From Campylobacterota bacterium (lineage in GTDB: Bacteria > Campylobacterota > Campylobacteria > Campylobacterales > Sulfurovaceae), in contig JAADEA010000105.1 of the NCBI GenBank assembly GCA_013153675.1, forward strand, positions 1-10,103: DNA of 10,103 bases, given 5' to 3'. Below are positions 1 through 7,004 of the stretch, one piece after another. Position 1 is the stretch's first letter; every line of letters begins with the position of its first letter. The notes beneath the pieces were generated by a model that saw nothing but the letters and a program-made list of their open reading frames with translations, was not told where the DNA came from and did not search any database. The position numbers were made by a program, and so were the translations under genes.

Positions 1-598
1 TAATTACTCCATGATATAACTCATCAGATATAAAACCTATATTATTAGCTTTAGCAAACTCTATTAGCTCTTTTAAGTTATTATTATTATATAAAATACC
101 AGTAGGATTAGCAGGAGAGGAGATATGAATTAAATCTATCTCTTTTTTTCTACTTTCTAATAGCTCCTTATTAAGTGAAAAGTTATTCTCTTTAGAAGTA
201 ACAAAAGTCTCAACCTCCCCATCTACCATATAAGCAAAATTTTTATAACACGGATATGATGGATCACTTATTGCCAACTTTCCTTTAGCTGGTAATAAAA
301 GCTCATAAGCAATCATAAAAGCTATACTTGTTCCTGGAGTAATTAAAATTTGATCTACATCTACTTCAATATTATATACCCTCTTATAATGATTAGCTAT
401 CTTTTCTCTTAATTCAAAAATCCCAAGAGTTGGTGTATAAGAAAATATTTTTGAATCTACTTTTTTAAGGGCTTCTCTTACTTTAGGAGGTGGAGGAAGA
501 TCGGGCTCTCCTATTTCAAAATGGATAGTATCATCAAACTCTTTTGCTTTTGCCACAATATCCATCACCCGAAAGGGTGATAGTCTTTTATACCTCAA
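1..598 (-). CDS. Class I/II PLP-dependent aminotransferase (AspB-like), N-terminal part, cut by the window edge
   Basis: 199 codons are readable, open to the left edge. The product is a fold-type I pyridoxal-phosphate aminotransferase that would move an amino group between an amino acid and a 2-oxo acid in the cytoplasm. Visible marks are the N-terminal RLSPFRVMDI stretch (residues 5-14), typical of AspB/LL-DAP aminotransferase-like proteins, GEPD at 30-33, SPANPTG at 161-167 with the substrate-binding Asn164, and the cofactor-contacting Asp192-x-x-Tyr195 in SDELYHG. The PLP lysine lies outside the window. The start is taken as TTG at 598: an AAGG box at 609-606 sits 7 nt upstream and this start retains the conserved N-terminus, whereas GTG at 568 would remove it. 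The gene begins 9 nt after the DJ-1 gene and in the same frame as that gene's TAA stop, so the two are probably co-transcribed. The exact substrate cannot be assigned. Confidence 0.88.
   Translation of the reverse strand, partial: MRYKRLSPFRVMDIVAKAKEFDDTIHFEIGEPDLPPPPKVREALKKVDSKIFSYTPTLGIFELREKIANHYKRVYNIEVDVDQILITPGTSIAFMIAYELLLPAKGKLAISDPSYPCYKNFAYMVDGEVETFVTSKENNFSLNKELLESRKKEIDLIHISSPANPTGILYNNNNLKELIEFAKANNIGFISDELYHGVI
564..581. repeat. Perfect 7-bp inverted repeat with 4-nt loop inside the aminotransferase start region
   Basis: ATCACCC-GAAA-GGGTGAT on the plus strand. In the minus-strand mRNA it forms a 7-bp stem with a UUUC loop, about 17 nt downstream of the TTG start. It encodes part of the conserved SPFRVM segment, so the repeat may simply be a product of the protein code. 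It could also influence initiation at this weak start codon. Confidence 0.4.
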
Positions 599-607
599 AT
601 TAAAACC

Positions 608-1168
608 TTAACAGTAAGTAGCAAGAGTTCCGTTTTTTACCTCTTGATAACTCTCCTCTCCAACTAATTGTCTTACAATCTCTAAAGCAAAACAAATTGC
701 TGTCCCAGGTCCTTGTGATGTAATAACTTTTCCATCTACTACAACTTTCTCATCAACCCAATCTTCTGGTCTAATCTGCTCTTGTACAGATGGATAACAT
801 GTATATCTTTTACTTAATACTCCTGCTACATGCAAAGCATAAGGAGCAGCACACATTGCAGCAACCCACTTATCTGCCTTTTTAAACTCTTTTAACAGCT
901 TTTGAGCCAATTCATTTTCTGCCAATCTATTTGTACCACCCCATCCACCAGGTAGAATAATTGCATCATATTCATCAACCAATACACTCTTTAGAGGAAT
1001 ATCTGCCTCTACTACAATTCCATTAGCTCCTACTACTAAATTATTTTCAAACTCATCTGGTAAATAAGCACTATTAACCTCAACTCCCCCTCTTCTTAAA
1101 ATATCTATAATAGTTACTCCCTCTATCTCTTCAAATCCCTCTGCTAAAGGTACAACTGCTCTTGCCAT
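608..1168 (-). CDS. DJ-1/PfpI (YajL/ThiJ) family protein
   Basis: 186 residues, the normal length for the single-domain DJ-1 subfamily. These cytoplasmic proteins protect against oxidative and carbonyl stress; chaperone, glyoxalase and deglycase activities have been reported and the true activity is debated. The nucleophile is Cys106 in the elbow AAMCAAPYA (104-111), at the same residue number as in human DJ-1. The interacting acid is Glu16 in GFEEIE, and LPGGWGG (72-78) and GPGTAICFALEIV near residues 153-165 are further family marks. Start ATG has a strong AGGAGG at 1180-1175, spacing 6. It lies 28 nt downstream of argH and 9 nt upstream of the aminotransferase gene, all on one strand, which suggests one transcript. 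Family assignment is firm; the physiological substrate is not known. Confidence 0.93.
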   Translation of the reverse strand: MARAVVPLAEGFEEIEGVTIIDILRRGGVEVNSAYLPDEFENNLVVGANGIVVEADIPLKSVLVDEYDAIILPGGWGGTNRLAENELAQKLLKEFKKADKWVAAMCAAPYALHVAGVLSKRYTCYPSVQEQIRPEDWVDEKVVVDGKVITSQGPGTAICFALEIVRQLVGEESYQEVKNGTLATYC

Positions 1169-1196
1169 TATTTACCTCCTTATTTTTAATACTAGA

Positions 1197-2606
1197 TTAT
1201 ATCCTATTTTGATTCAATATCTCTTTTTGAGATTCAACCCAATCTTTTAATATATTAAGCTGCTCTTTTGTCCTCTTTACAGAAGTGCCGCCAAAAGAGT
1301 CTCTTGCATTCATTGAGTTTTCTATATTTAAAACCTCTACTACATCTTCTTTAAATTTTGGATATAGACTCTTTAGCTCTTTAAAAGATAACTCGCTTAT
1401 ATCTTTATTTAGCTCTTCAGCTCTATTTACAATATCACCTACTAAATGGTAAGCATCTCTAAATGGCATATTATACTCTCTTACCAAATAATCAGCCAAA
1501 TCAGTAGCACTTAAATGACCTTTTTTACAAGCTTGTGCCATACTATCTTTATTTATGCTCATCTCTTCTACCATCTCTCTTAAAACCATTAAAGATAACT
1601 TTGCACTCTTTACACTATCAAAAACTCCTTCTTTATCTTCTTGAGTATCTTTATTATATGCAAGTGGCAACCCTTTCATTACAGTTAAAAGAGCCATCAA
1701 GTTTCCATATGCCCTACCTGTTTTTCCTCTTAAAAGCTCTGGAATATCTGGATTTTTCTTTTGAGGCATAATAGAGCTTCCAGTAGCATGCTTATCACTC
1801 AATTTTATAAAATTAAATTCACTACTACTCCATAAAATAACCTCTTCACTAAATCGGCTTATATGCATCATTAACATAGCTATATTAAATAAAATTTCTA
1901 ATGCAAAATCTCTATCGCTTACACTATCCAAGCAATTAATCGTAGGTGCCTTAAATCCAAGCTCTTTTGCGGTCTCTTCCCTATTAATTGGATGAGGAGT
2001 TCCTGCTAATGCCGCGCATCCTAAAGGCGAGTAGTTATTTCTCTCATAAGAGCTTACAAATCTCTCAAAATCCCTTTTAAACATAGAAGCATAAGCTAAG
2101 AGATGATAACCAAAATTTATTGGCTGAGCATGTTGAAGGTGAGTCATTCCTGGAATTAGAGTATCAGTATGCAAAGTTGCCACCTTTAAAAATGTATCTA
2201 TCAACTCTAATGTTAAAGAGGCTAACTCTTTAGTATTATTTAATACATATAGTCTAAAATCAGTAGCTACCTGGTCATTTCTGCTTCTTGCAGTATGAAC
2301 TCTCTTTGCAGCATCTCCAATCTTTTGAGTTAAAAGCCTCTCTATTGCCATATGAATATCTTCATCACCCTCTAATTTTATCTCTCCTTTTTCAATCTCT
2401 TCTAAAAGCTCTTTTAGACCATTTTTAATCTTTTCATAATCATCTTTACTAATTATCCCTTGATTATATAACATCTTTGAGTGAGCTAAAGAGCCTTTTA
2501 TATCTTCGCGAAATAGCTCTTTATCAAAGGGTAAAGAGTCATTTAACTCCTTTAATAGAGCTGAACTTTCTACTTTTATTCTGGCACTTGCTATTTTTCT
2601 TTTCAA
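1197..2606 (-). CDS. argH: Argininosuccinate lyase
   Basis: 469 residues, a typical length. ArgH splits argininosuccinate into arginine and fumarate, the last step of arginine biosynthesis, as a cytoplasmic homotetramer. Seen in sequence: HTARSRNDQ at 104-112, [10 protein letters not shown] at 153-162 with the catalytic Thr-His pair (155-156), and the fumarate-lyase signature [11 protein letters not shown] at 276-286, whose mobile loop carries the catalytic serine. The start is TTG at 2606, supported by AAGGAG at 2620-2615 with 8-nt spacing; no ATG fits better. The extreme N-terminus is odd: the usual W-G-G/S-R-F element is replaced by SARIK (7-11), keeping the Arg. It leads a probable operon with the DJ-1 and aminotransferase genes and is separated from the upstream TRAP operon by 168 bp, so it probably has its own promoter, though I find no convincing -35/-10 pair. 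Confidence 0.95.
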   Translation of the reverse strand: MKRKIASARIKVESSALLKELNDSLPFDKELFREDIKGSLAHSKMLYNQGIISKDDYEKIKNGLKELLEEIEKGEIKLEGDEDIHMAIERLLTQKIGDAAKRVHTARSRNDQVATDFRLYVLNNTKELASLTLELIDTFLKVATLHTDTLIPGMTHLQHAQPINFGYHLLAYASMFKRDFERFVSSYERNNYSPLGCAALAGTPHPINREETAKELGFKAPTINCLDSVSDRDFALEILFNIAMLMMHISRFSEEVILWSSSEFNFIKLSDKHATGSSIMPQKKNPDIPELLRGKTGRAYGNLMALLTVMKGLPLAYNKDTQEDKEGVFDSVKSAKLSLMVLREMVEEMSINKDSMAQACKKGHLSATDLADYLVREYNMPFRDAYHLVGDIVNRAEELNKDISELSFKELKSLYPKFKEDVVEVLNIENSMNARDSFGGTSVKRTKEQLNILKDWVESQKEILNQNRI

Positions 2607-2619
2607 TTTGCCTACTCCT

Positions 2620-2638
2620 TATTAATATTTTATTAATA
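2620..2638. repeat. Tandem 8-bp palindromes TATTAATA spaced one helical turn, upstream of argH
   Basis: TATTAATA occurs twice (2620-2627 and 2631-2638), separated by TTT, giving an 11-bp centre-to-centre distance. The first copy abuts the argH ribosome binding site. The spacing would suit a dimeric regulator on one DNA face, but in such AT-rich DNA it may be chance, and it does not resemble an ArgR box. Confidence 0.3.
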
Positions 2639-2760
2639 TAACAATACCACCTTTTATTTTAAAATATCCACTCCTTTTAATCATCTCTTTTATCATACTA
2701 TCTATAAATCTCAAAATAATTATTTACTACTTTTTAAATAAAAATAAAAGTCATTAATTA

Positions 2761-2782
2761 AGGGAAAAATAGATTTATCCCT
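2761..2782 (-). terminator. Probable terminator at the end of the TRAP operon, overlapping the dctM stop
   Basis: Read on the minus strand, AGGGATAAA-TCTA-TTTTTCCCT forms a 9-bp stem with one T-T mismatch and a 4-nt loop. The dctM stop codon lies in the stem. The sequence that follows is T-rich (CTTTTATTTTTATTT about 10 nt further on) rather than an immediate T-run, so termination may be partial. Confidence 0.4.
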
Positions 2783-4112
2783 TAAAACCATAAAGATGAG
2801 GAAATAATACAATAGAAGCTAAAACTAATATTTGGAGAATAATAAAAGGAATTACTCCTTTATAGATATCAGTTGTTTTTACTTCTGGTGGAGCAACTCC
2901 TTTTAGATAAAAAAGACTAAAGCCAAAAGGAGGTGTTAAAAATGATGTTTGAAGATTCATTGCAATTAAAATTGCAAACCATAATGGATCAAGCCCAATT
3001 TTTTGGGCAATAGGTAGAATAATCGGCACTACAATATATGAAATCTCAATAAAATCTATAAAAAATCCCAAAAACATAATAATAGCCATAGATAAAATAA
3101 TAAATCCCCACTTCTCCCCAGGTAAATTCATCATAAATTGCTCAACAATCTCATCTCCTCCAGAGTAGATAAAAACCATAGAAAAAGCAGTAGCACCTAC
3201 TAAAATAGCAAAAACCATTGATGTAGTCTTTACAGTCTCTAATGCTGCCTCTTTTACTAAATTAAAATTTAATCTTTTATACATAGCAGCTAAAATCAAA
3301 CTTCCTAAAGCACCAAGAGAAGCAGATTCAGTAGGAGTAGCAACCCCTTCAAAAATAGATCCTAATACCAAAATAATTAATATAAGAGGAGGAATTATAG
3401 CTATTAGAGCCTTTTTCAAATTATCTTTATAACTTATCTCTTCATTTACAATAGCTGGAGCAACATCTTTTTTTATAAAAGAGACAACTAAAATATATAA
3501 AATATATACTCCTACTAAAGCAAGTCCCGGTAAGACTGCAGCTTTAAATAGATCTCCTACTGGAAGCTGAAATACATCTGCTAAAATAATTAATACAATT
3601 GAAGGAGGAATAATTTGTCCAAGAGTTCCTGCTGCACAAATTGTACCTGTAGCAAGTGTCTTAGAGTAGTGATGCTTTAGCATAATAGGCAAAGATATAA
3701 CTCCCATAGCAACCACACTTGCTCCAACTACTCCCGTAGAGGCTGCTAAAAGAGCTCCAATTAAAACGGTAGAAATTGCGAGACCTCCTCTTACTTTTCC
3801 AAAAAGAGTTCCCATAGATTCCAATAATCTCTCTGCTAAATGGGATTTTTGTAAAACAATCCCCATAAAAATAAATAAAGGAACAGCCATTAAAATCTTA
3901 TTAGTCATAATAGAATAGATTCTAAATGGCATCATTGAAAACATACTCAAAAACTCATCCCACCACTCAATAAGAGTACCACCATCTGGTATTATTTCAA
4001 CCCACGCAGCAATTAAACCAAAATATATAGCAACAGCCCCAAATGTAAAAGCAACTGGAAATCCTATCAATAATAGAGCCAAAGCAGCAAAAAACATTAT
4101 TATTCCAACCAC
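2775..4112 (-). CDS. dctM: TRAP transporter large permease subunit (DctM)
   Basis: 445 residues, almost entirely hydrophobic with about a dozen membrane segments: the transport subunit of a tripartite ATP-independent periplasmic transporter, which uses a cation gradient to import organic acids presented by the binding protein. Family marks are PLFIFMG (78-84), ASTGVVGASVVAMG (124-137), GTLGQIIPPSI (162-172), GVATPTESASLGALG (256-270) and a late TPPFGFSLFYLKG segment. The start is GTG at 4112, immediately after the dctQ TAA. AGGAGG lies 8 nt upstream inside the dctQ tail, whereas the next ATG (4097) would be 23 nt from that site. Stop-to-start abutment implies translational coupling with dctQ. 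The loop around residues 37-62 is Trp/Met-rich and somewhat long. Confidence 0.95.
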   Translation of the reverse strand: MVGIIMFFAALALLLIGFPVAFTFGAVAIYFGLIAAWVEIIPDGGTLIEWWDEFLSMFSMMPFRIYSIMTNKILMAVPLFIFMGIVLQKSHLAERLLESMGTLFGKVRGGLAISTVLIGALLAASTGVVGASVVAMGVISLPIMLKHHYSKTLATGTICAAGTLGQIIPPSIVLIILADVFQLPVGDLFKAAVLPGLALVGVYILYILVVSFIKKDVAPAIVNEEISYKDNLKKALIAIIPPLILIILVLGSIFEGVATPTESASLGALGSLILAAMYKRLNFNLVKEAALETVKTTSMVFAILVGATAFSMVFIYSGGDEIVEQFMMNLPGEKWGFIILSMAIIMFLGFFIDFIEISYIVVPIILPIAQKIGLDPLWFAILIAMNLQTSFLTPPFGFSLFYLKGVAPPEVKTTDIYKGVIPFIILQILVLASIVLFPHLYGFKG

Positions 4113-4646
4113 TTAAATAACCTCCTCTTCTTCTTCAAGATCTTTTACCTCTCCCCTTAAAATCAATATATTCTCCAATACAAAATCTATTGCACAAAGA
4201 ATTAAAAATATAAAAGATAGAGGAATCATCCCTTTTATAATCCATCTATATGGAAGACCACCTGGATCACCACTCTTTTCATTAGTTACATAAGAATCCA
4301 TTACAAATTCAATTGAACCATAAATCACAAGTAAAGCAAGTGGAAGTAAAAATATAAAAGTGCCAATAATATTTATCCATGCTCTCTTTTTAGGTGATAA
4401 ATTATCATAAATAAAATCAACCCTTACATGACCATTATGTCTTAATGTATAACCTGTTCCAAATAACATCATTACAGCAAATAGATGCCACTCCATCTCT
4501 TGCATAGCAACAGAACTATTATGAAATATATATCGTGCAAATACATCATAAGCAACATTAAATATCATTAAGATTAAGACAATCATTGTTAAATAGCCAA
4601 CGCCATCAATAAACTTTCCAAGAATTTTCTCAATCTTTTCTATCAT
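4113..4646 (-). CDS. dctQ: TRAP transporter small permease subunit (DctQ)
   Basis: 177 residues with four predicted membrane segments (about 16-36, 51-68, 91-111, 136-158), the standard DctQ topology. It pairs with DctM in the inner membrane to form the transport unit that docks the periplasmic binding protein. Family marks are QEMEWHLF (49-56), TGYTLRHNGHVRVDF (64-78) and a long periplasmic-type loop 115-135. The C-terminal tail ends in five glutamates (EEEEEVI). Those GAG GAG GTT codons also supply the dctM ribosome binding site. Start ATG has AAGGAG at 4657-4652, spacing 5, directly adjoining a hairpin in the dctP-dctQ gap. Assignment to DctQ is firm from neighbours and topology. Confidence 0.93.
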   Translation of the reverse strand: MIEKIEKILGKFIDGVGYLTMIVLILMIFNVAYDVFARYIFHNSSVAMQEMEWHLFAVMMLFGTGYTLRHNGHVRVDFIYDNLSPKKRAWINIIGTFIFLLPLALLVIYGSIEFVMDSYVTNEKSGDPGGLPYRWIIKGMIPLSFIFLILCAIDFVLENILILRGEVKDLEEEEEVI

Positions 4647-4656
4647 ACTCTCTCCT

Positions 4657-4685
4657 TAGATAAATAGCTATTTGCTACTTATCTA
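4657..4685 (-). promoter_or_regulatory. 12-bp-stem hairpin next to the dctQ ribosome binding site
   Basis: TAGATAAGTAGC-AAATA-GCTATTTATCTA on the minus strand: 12 paired positions including one G-U, with a 5-nt loop. The dctQ SD begins right at the foot of the stem. It is likely either an mRNA-stabilising or a translation-modulating structure. Confidence 0.6.
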
Positions 4686-4706
4686 AAGAGGGAAGATTCC
4701 CTCTTT
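4685..4706 (-). promoter_or_regulatory. 9-bp GC-richer hairpin between dctP and dctQ (attenuator/processing stem)
   Basis: AAAGAGGGA-ATCT-TCCCTCTTT on the minus strand: a perfect 9-bp stem with a 4-nt loop and only three T at its 3' foot. It could act as a partial terminator or as a block to 3' exonuclease. Either would raise dctP transcript level over dctQM. Confidence 0.6.
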
Positions 4707-4707
4707 T

Positions 4708-4722
4708 TAGCCTTATTGGCTA
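4708..4722 (-). promoter_or_regulatory. Short hairpin overlapping the dctP stop codon
   Basis: TAGCC-AATAA-GGCTA: a perfect 5-bp stem with a 5-nt loop whose left arm contains the dctP TAG stop. It is the first of three consecutive hairpins in this gap and weak by itself. Confidence 0.4.
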
Positions 4723-5802
4723 TTTTTCATCTACTATACCAAGCTCTTTTGATGTTTTTAGGTAGTAATATTGACTCATCATAGACCAAGCTCTTGCTTT
4801 TTTCATATATGCTTTATAATCTTCCCAAATCTCTTTAAATTTTGGATTTTTTGCTGCATATTCGCTAAATACTTCATCAGTTGCCTTTTTAAGAGCCTCT
4901 AAGACTGGTTTTGGAAATGTTTTTACTTGAATTTCTGGATGCTCTTTTTTCATCTTTGCCCATGCATCAGCAGATTCAGCAAAATTTTCTATATACATAT
5001 CCATAGATACAGCTTTCATAGCAGCAATTAACATCGCTTGATATTTCTTAGGAAGCTTATCAAAAGCCTTTTTATTAATTAAAAATTGCATTTCACTTGC
5101 TGGCTCATGCCATCCTGTGTAATAATATTTAGCAATTTTATGAAATCCCATCTTAATATCCATTCCAGGTCCTACCCACTCAAGAGCATCAATTGTTCCT
5201 CTATCCAAAGATGTATAAAGCTCACCTGCTGGAATATTTACTACATTTACTCCAAGTTTTGCCATTACTTCTCCAGCAAGACCAGGAATTCTCATTTTAA
5301 GCCCTTTTAGATCATCTACACTCTTAATCTCTTTTCTAAACCATCCTCCCATTTGGTTTCCAGTATTTCCTCCTGGAAATGCATATACTCCAAATTTATC
5401 ATATACCTCTTTCATATATTTCATTCCATTACCATAATAAAACCATGCATACTGCTCAGATGGAGTCATTCCAAAAGGAACAGTTGTAAACCAAACAGTA
5501 TTTATATCTTTACCTTTCCAATAGTATGAAGCACTATGCCCCATTTGGAACTGTCCACCTTTTACCATATCCAAAATTCCAAAAGGAGCTTTATGCTTCT
5601 CTTTACCTTCTACTTTAATAATAAATTTTCCATCACTCATCTCTTTTACAAGCTTAGCAAGCTTTAATGGCGGAGATGCTAATGGCGTTAAAGTTGATGG
5701 CCAAGTCATCGCCAATTTCCAGCGAATCTTTTTAGCAAATGCTGGAGTAGCTAACATCGCCCCTATTACAAAAGCCCCAATTAATTTCGTAACTCTTCTC
5801 AT
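4720..5802 (-). CDS. dctP: TRAP transporter periplasmic solute-binding protein, TakP-like (2-oxo acid/lactate type)
   Basis: 360 residues from the preferred ATG at 5802, where AGGAG (5812-5808) sits 5 nt upstream. A longer GTG start at 5826 would place that ribosome binding site inside the gene. Residues 1-23 are a Sec signal peptide (RR..K start, hydrophobic core, TPAFA cleavage site), so the mature protein is periplasmic. The body matches the DctP family. MRIPGLAGEVMAKLGV (from 170) carries the conserved Arg171, expected to hold the substrate carboxylate. GTIDALEWVGP (202-212, with Glu208-Trp209) and YYYTGWHEPASE (226-237, Glu233) resemble the TakP branch that binds 2-oxo acids or lactate with a metal ion. 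The substrate is inferred from this resemblance only. First of dctP-dctQ-dctM; hairpins after the gene suggest it is expressed above the permeases. Confidence 0.93.
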   Translation of the reverse strand: MRRVTKLIGAFVIGAMLATPAFAKKIRWKLAMTWPSTLTPLASPPLKLAKLVKEMSDGKFIIKVEGKEKHKAPFGILDMVKGGQFQMGHSASYYWKGKDINTVWFTTVPFGMTPSEQYAWFYYGNGMKYMKEVYDKFGVYAFPGGNTGNQMGGWFRKEIKSVDDLKGLKMRIPGLAGEVMAKLGVNVVNIPAGELYTSLDRGTIDALEWVGPGMDIKMGFHKIAKYYYTGWHEPASEMQFLINKKAFDKLPKKYQAMLIAAMKAVSMDMYIENFAESADAWAKMKKEHPEIQVKTFPKPVLEALKKATDEVFSEYAAKNPKFKEIWEDYKAYMKKARAWSMMSQYYYLKTSKELGIVDEK

Positions 5803-5865
5803 CTTCTCTCCTTTAGTAAGTTTCACTTAATTTTAACCCATCACCCCTTAAATGTATATTTTTTT

Positions 5866-6357
5866 CTATTTTTTTATAAATGTATAAAAGTTATTATCCT
5901 TTTTAACAACTGCTACCTTAAAACCGCTCTTTTTAAACTCATCAATCAAAGGCTGTGGTTTAAAATCACTAATAATCTCTATTGCTTCATTATCTTTTAT
6001 CTCTTTTAGAGCTTTTGTAGCAATGGCTAATGGATTTTTATTTTCATCTAATAACTTATTTGCATCATATGAGTAAATTATCTCCCCATCAAAATCTGCC
6101 TTAATACTATCTTCTATACTATTATCTCTTTCAACCTCTACTCCTAAAGCTTGATTTAACTTATCAAGCAACTCTTTAGGATCCATACCACCAATTATTG
6201 CAGCTTGTTTAATAGTGGCTACTTTTGCAAGAGTCCTTCTTAAAATTGGATTATTTAGTTTTTTAAACTTTGGATTTATAGAGATTAAAACATCTTTGGC
6301 ATTTTCAAAATTATCTAAAAGCTCAGAAATTTTTGTATCATATGAAATCTTTTTCAT
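5866..6357 (-). CDS. DUF1858-DUF2249 two-domain protein
   Basis: 163 residues, with no membrane segment or signal peptide, so probably cytoplasmic. Residues 2-67 fit DUF1858, the ScdA N-terminal-like helical domain: the pattern DTKISELL...VLISINPKFKKLNNPILRRTLAKVATIKQAA..GG is characteristic. Residues about 94-162 fit a DUF2249/TusA-like alpha-beta domain, with the usual ALKEIKDNEAIEIISDFKPQPLIDEF stretch. Proteins of this build occur near nitric-oxide, iron-sulfur and sulfur-redox genes in anaerobes, but no biochemical role is established. It has no cysteine at all, unlike the DUF1858 forms that carry a redox pair. Start ATG with AAGGA at 6368-6364, spacing 6. It lies 63 nt upstream of dctP on the same strand with no terminator seen between, so the TRAP genes may be read from its promoter. 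Confidence 0.8.
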   Translation of the reverse strand: MKKISYDTKISELLDNFENAKDVLISINPKFKKLNNPILRRTLAKVATIKQAAIIGGMDPKELLDKLNQALGVEVERDNSIEDSIKADFDGEIIYSYDANKLLDENKNPLAIATKALKEIKDNEAIEIISDFKPQPLIDEFKKSGFKVAVVKKDNNFYTFIKK

Positions 6358-6386
6358 AGCTATTCCTTTATTTAAATTTTAAATTT

Positions 6387-6392
6387 TATTAT
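6387..6392 (+). promoter_or_regulatory. Possible -10 element of the flavin-reductase-like gene
   Basis: TATTAT lies 27 nt before the ATG at 6420 but has no recognisable -35 or TG extension. It almost completely overlaps the opposing -10 at 6388-6393. The call is weak. Confidence 0.25.
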
Positions 6393-6396
6393 ATCA
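6388..6396 (-). promoter_or_regulatory. Extended -10 promoter for the DUF1858 gene
   Basis: TGATATAAT on the minus strand is a perfect TGnTATAAT extended -10. Transcription would start near 6381 and give a leader of about 24 nt carrying the AAAGGA ribosome binding site. There is no good -35, as is usual for Campylobacterota sigma-70 promoters. The upstream stretch is T-rich. Confidence 0.6.
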
Positions 6397-6419
6397 CTAA
6401 AAGTAAAAAAGGATTTAAG

Positions 6420-7004
6420 ATGGTAATAGATTTTTCTAAAATTGATAAATCTCAACGATATTACTATATCTCAAATAGTGTTGTTCCACGCCCTATTGCT
6501 TGGATTAGCACATTTAACAGTGATGGCTCAATAAATTTAGCTCCATTTAGCTACTTTACTCCCCTATCATCCCAGCCACCAACCCTACTTGTCTCTATTG
6601 GGCACAAAAAAGATGGCTCACCTAAAGATACTCTAAAAAATATAAGAGAGAACAAAAAAGCTACTATATCTATTGCTACTTTTAGTCAAATAGAAGAGAT
6701 TCAAAAAAGTGCACTCTCTCTTGAATATTTAGAATCAGAAGTAAAAAAGTTTGATATTAAAACTACCTCTATATTAGATCAATTTCCACCAATACCTACA
6801 AACTCTTTTGCCTCTTTTTTTTGTAAATATTACAAAGAAGTAAAATTAGATAATAGTTCAACAATACCAGTTATTTTTGAGATAGAGTACCAATATATTA
6901 ATGATCAATATATAAAAGATAATAAAATCGATCCATCTTCTGTGGTAGCAAGGGTAGGATCTTTATATGCAAATCTTATTAATATTACAGAGGCTAACAT
7001 TTAG
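6420..7004 (+). CDS. Flavin reductase-like FMN-binding protein
   Basis: 194 residues. The sequence fits the flavin-reductase-like split-barrel family (DIM6/NTAB, Flavin_Reduct): YYYISNSVVPRPIAWISTFNSDG (residues 14-36), NLAPFSYFTPLSSQPP (39-54), a VSIGHKKDGSPKDTLKNI segment (58-75) and a central ENKKATISIAT strand. These residues normally form the FMN pocket. Members reduce flavins with NAD(P)H or act as FMN-dependent oxidoreductases; which applies here cannot be told. No signal peptide, so cytoplasmic. Start ATG with AAGGA six bases upstream. It is the only plus-strand gene in the middle of the window, divergent from the DUF1858 gene across 62 bp and convergent with the deformylase-like gene, the two stop codons being 2 bp apart. 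Confidence 0.88.
   Translation: MVIDFSKIDKSQRYYYISNSVVPRPIAWISTFNSDGSINLAPFSYFTPLSSQPPTLLVSIGHKKDGSPKDTLKNIRENKKATISIATFSQIEEIQKSALSLEYLESEVKKFDIKTTSILDQFPPIPTNSFASFFCKYYKEVKLDNSSTIPVIFEIEYQYINDQYIKDNKIDPSSVVARVGSLYANLINITEANI

Noticed and set aside
599..610. In-frame join of the DJ-1 and aminotransferase genes across a single TAA
   Set aside because: Both proteins have normal ends and the aminotransferase has its own ribosome binding site and start, so a read-through fusion or sequencing error is not needed.
1535..1771. 78-codon plus-strand reading frame
   Set aside because: It lies antisense inside argH, has a Leu/Ser/Tyr-rich composition produced by the opposite strand, and shows no ribosome binding site or family resemblance.
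2622..2696. 24-codon minus-strand reading frame just upstream of argH (starts MIKEMIKRSG)
   Set aside because: It ends near the argH ribosome binding site like a leader peptide, but it has no ribosome binding site and no Arg-rich run; likely chance in AT-rich DNA.
2639..2760. Search for a strong promoter in the dctM-argH gap
   Set aside because: Several AT-rich -10-like hexamers (for example TATGAT) occur on the minus strand but none has a properly spaced -35 or TG extension, so none is called.
5086..5310. 74-codon plus-strand reading frame
   Set aside because: It lies wholly antisense within the well-supported dctP gene, with no recognisable protein features.
5803..5826. GTG start at 5826 for dctP, eight codons longer
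   Set aside because: It would put the AGGAG box inside the coding region and add a charged stretch before the signal peptide; the ATG at 5802 fits better.
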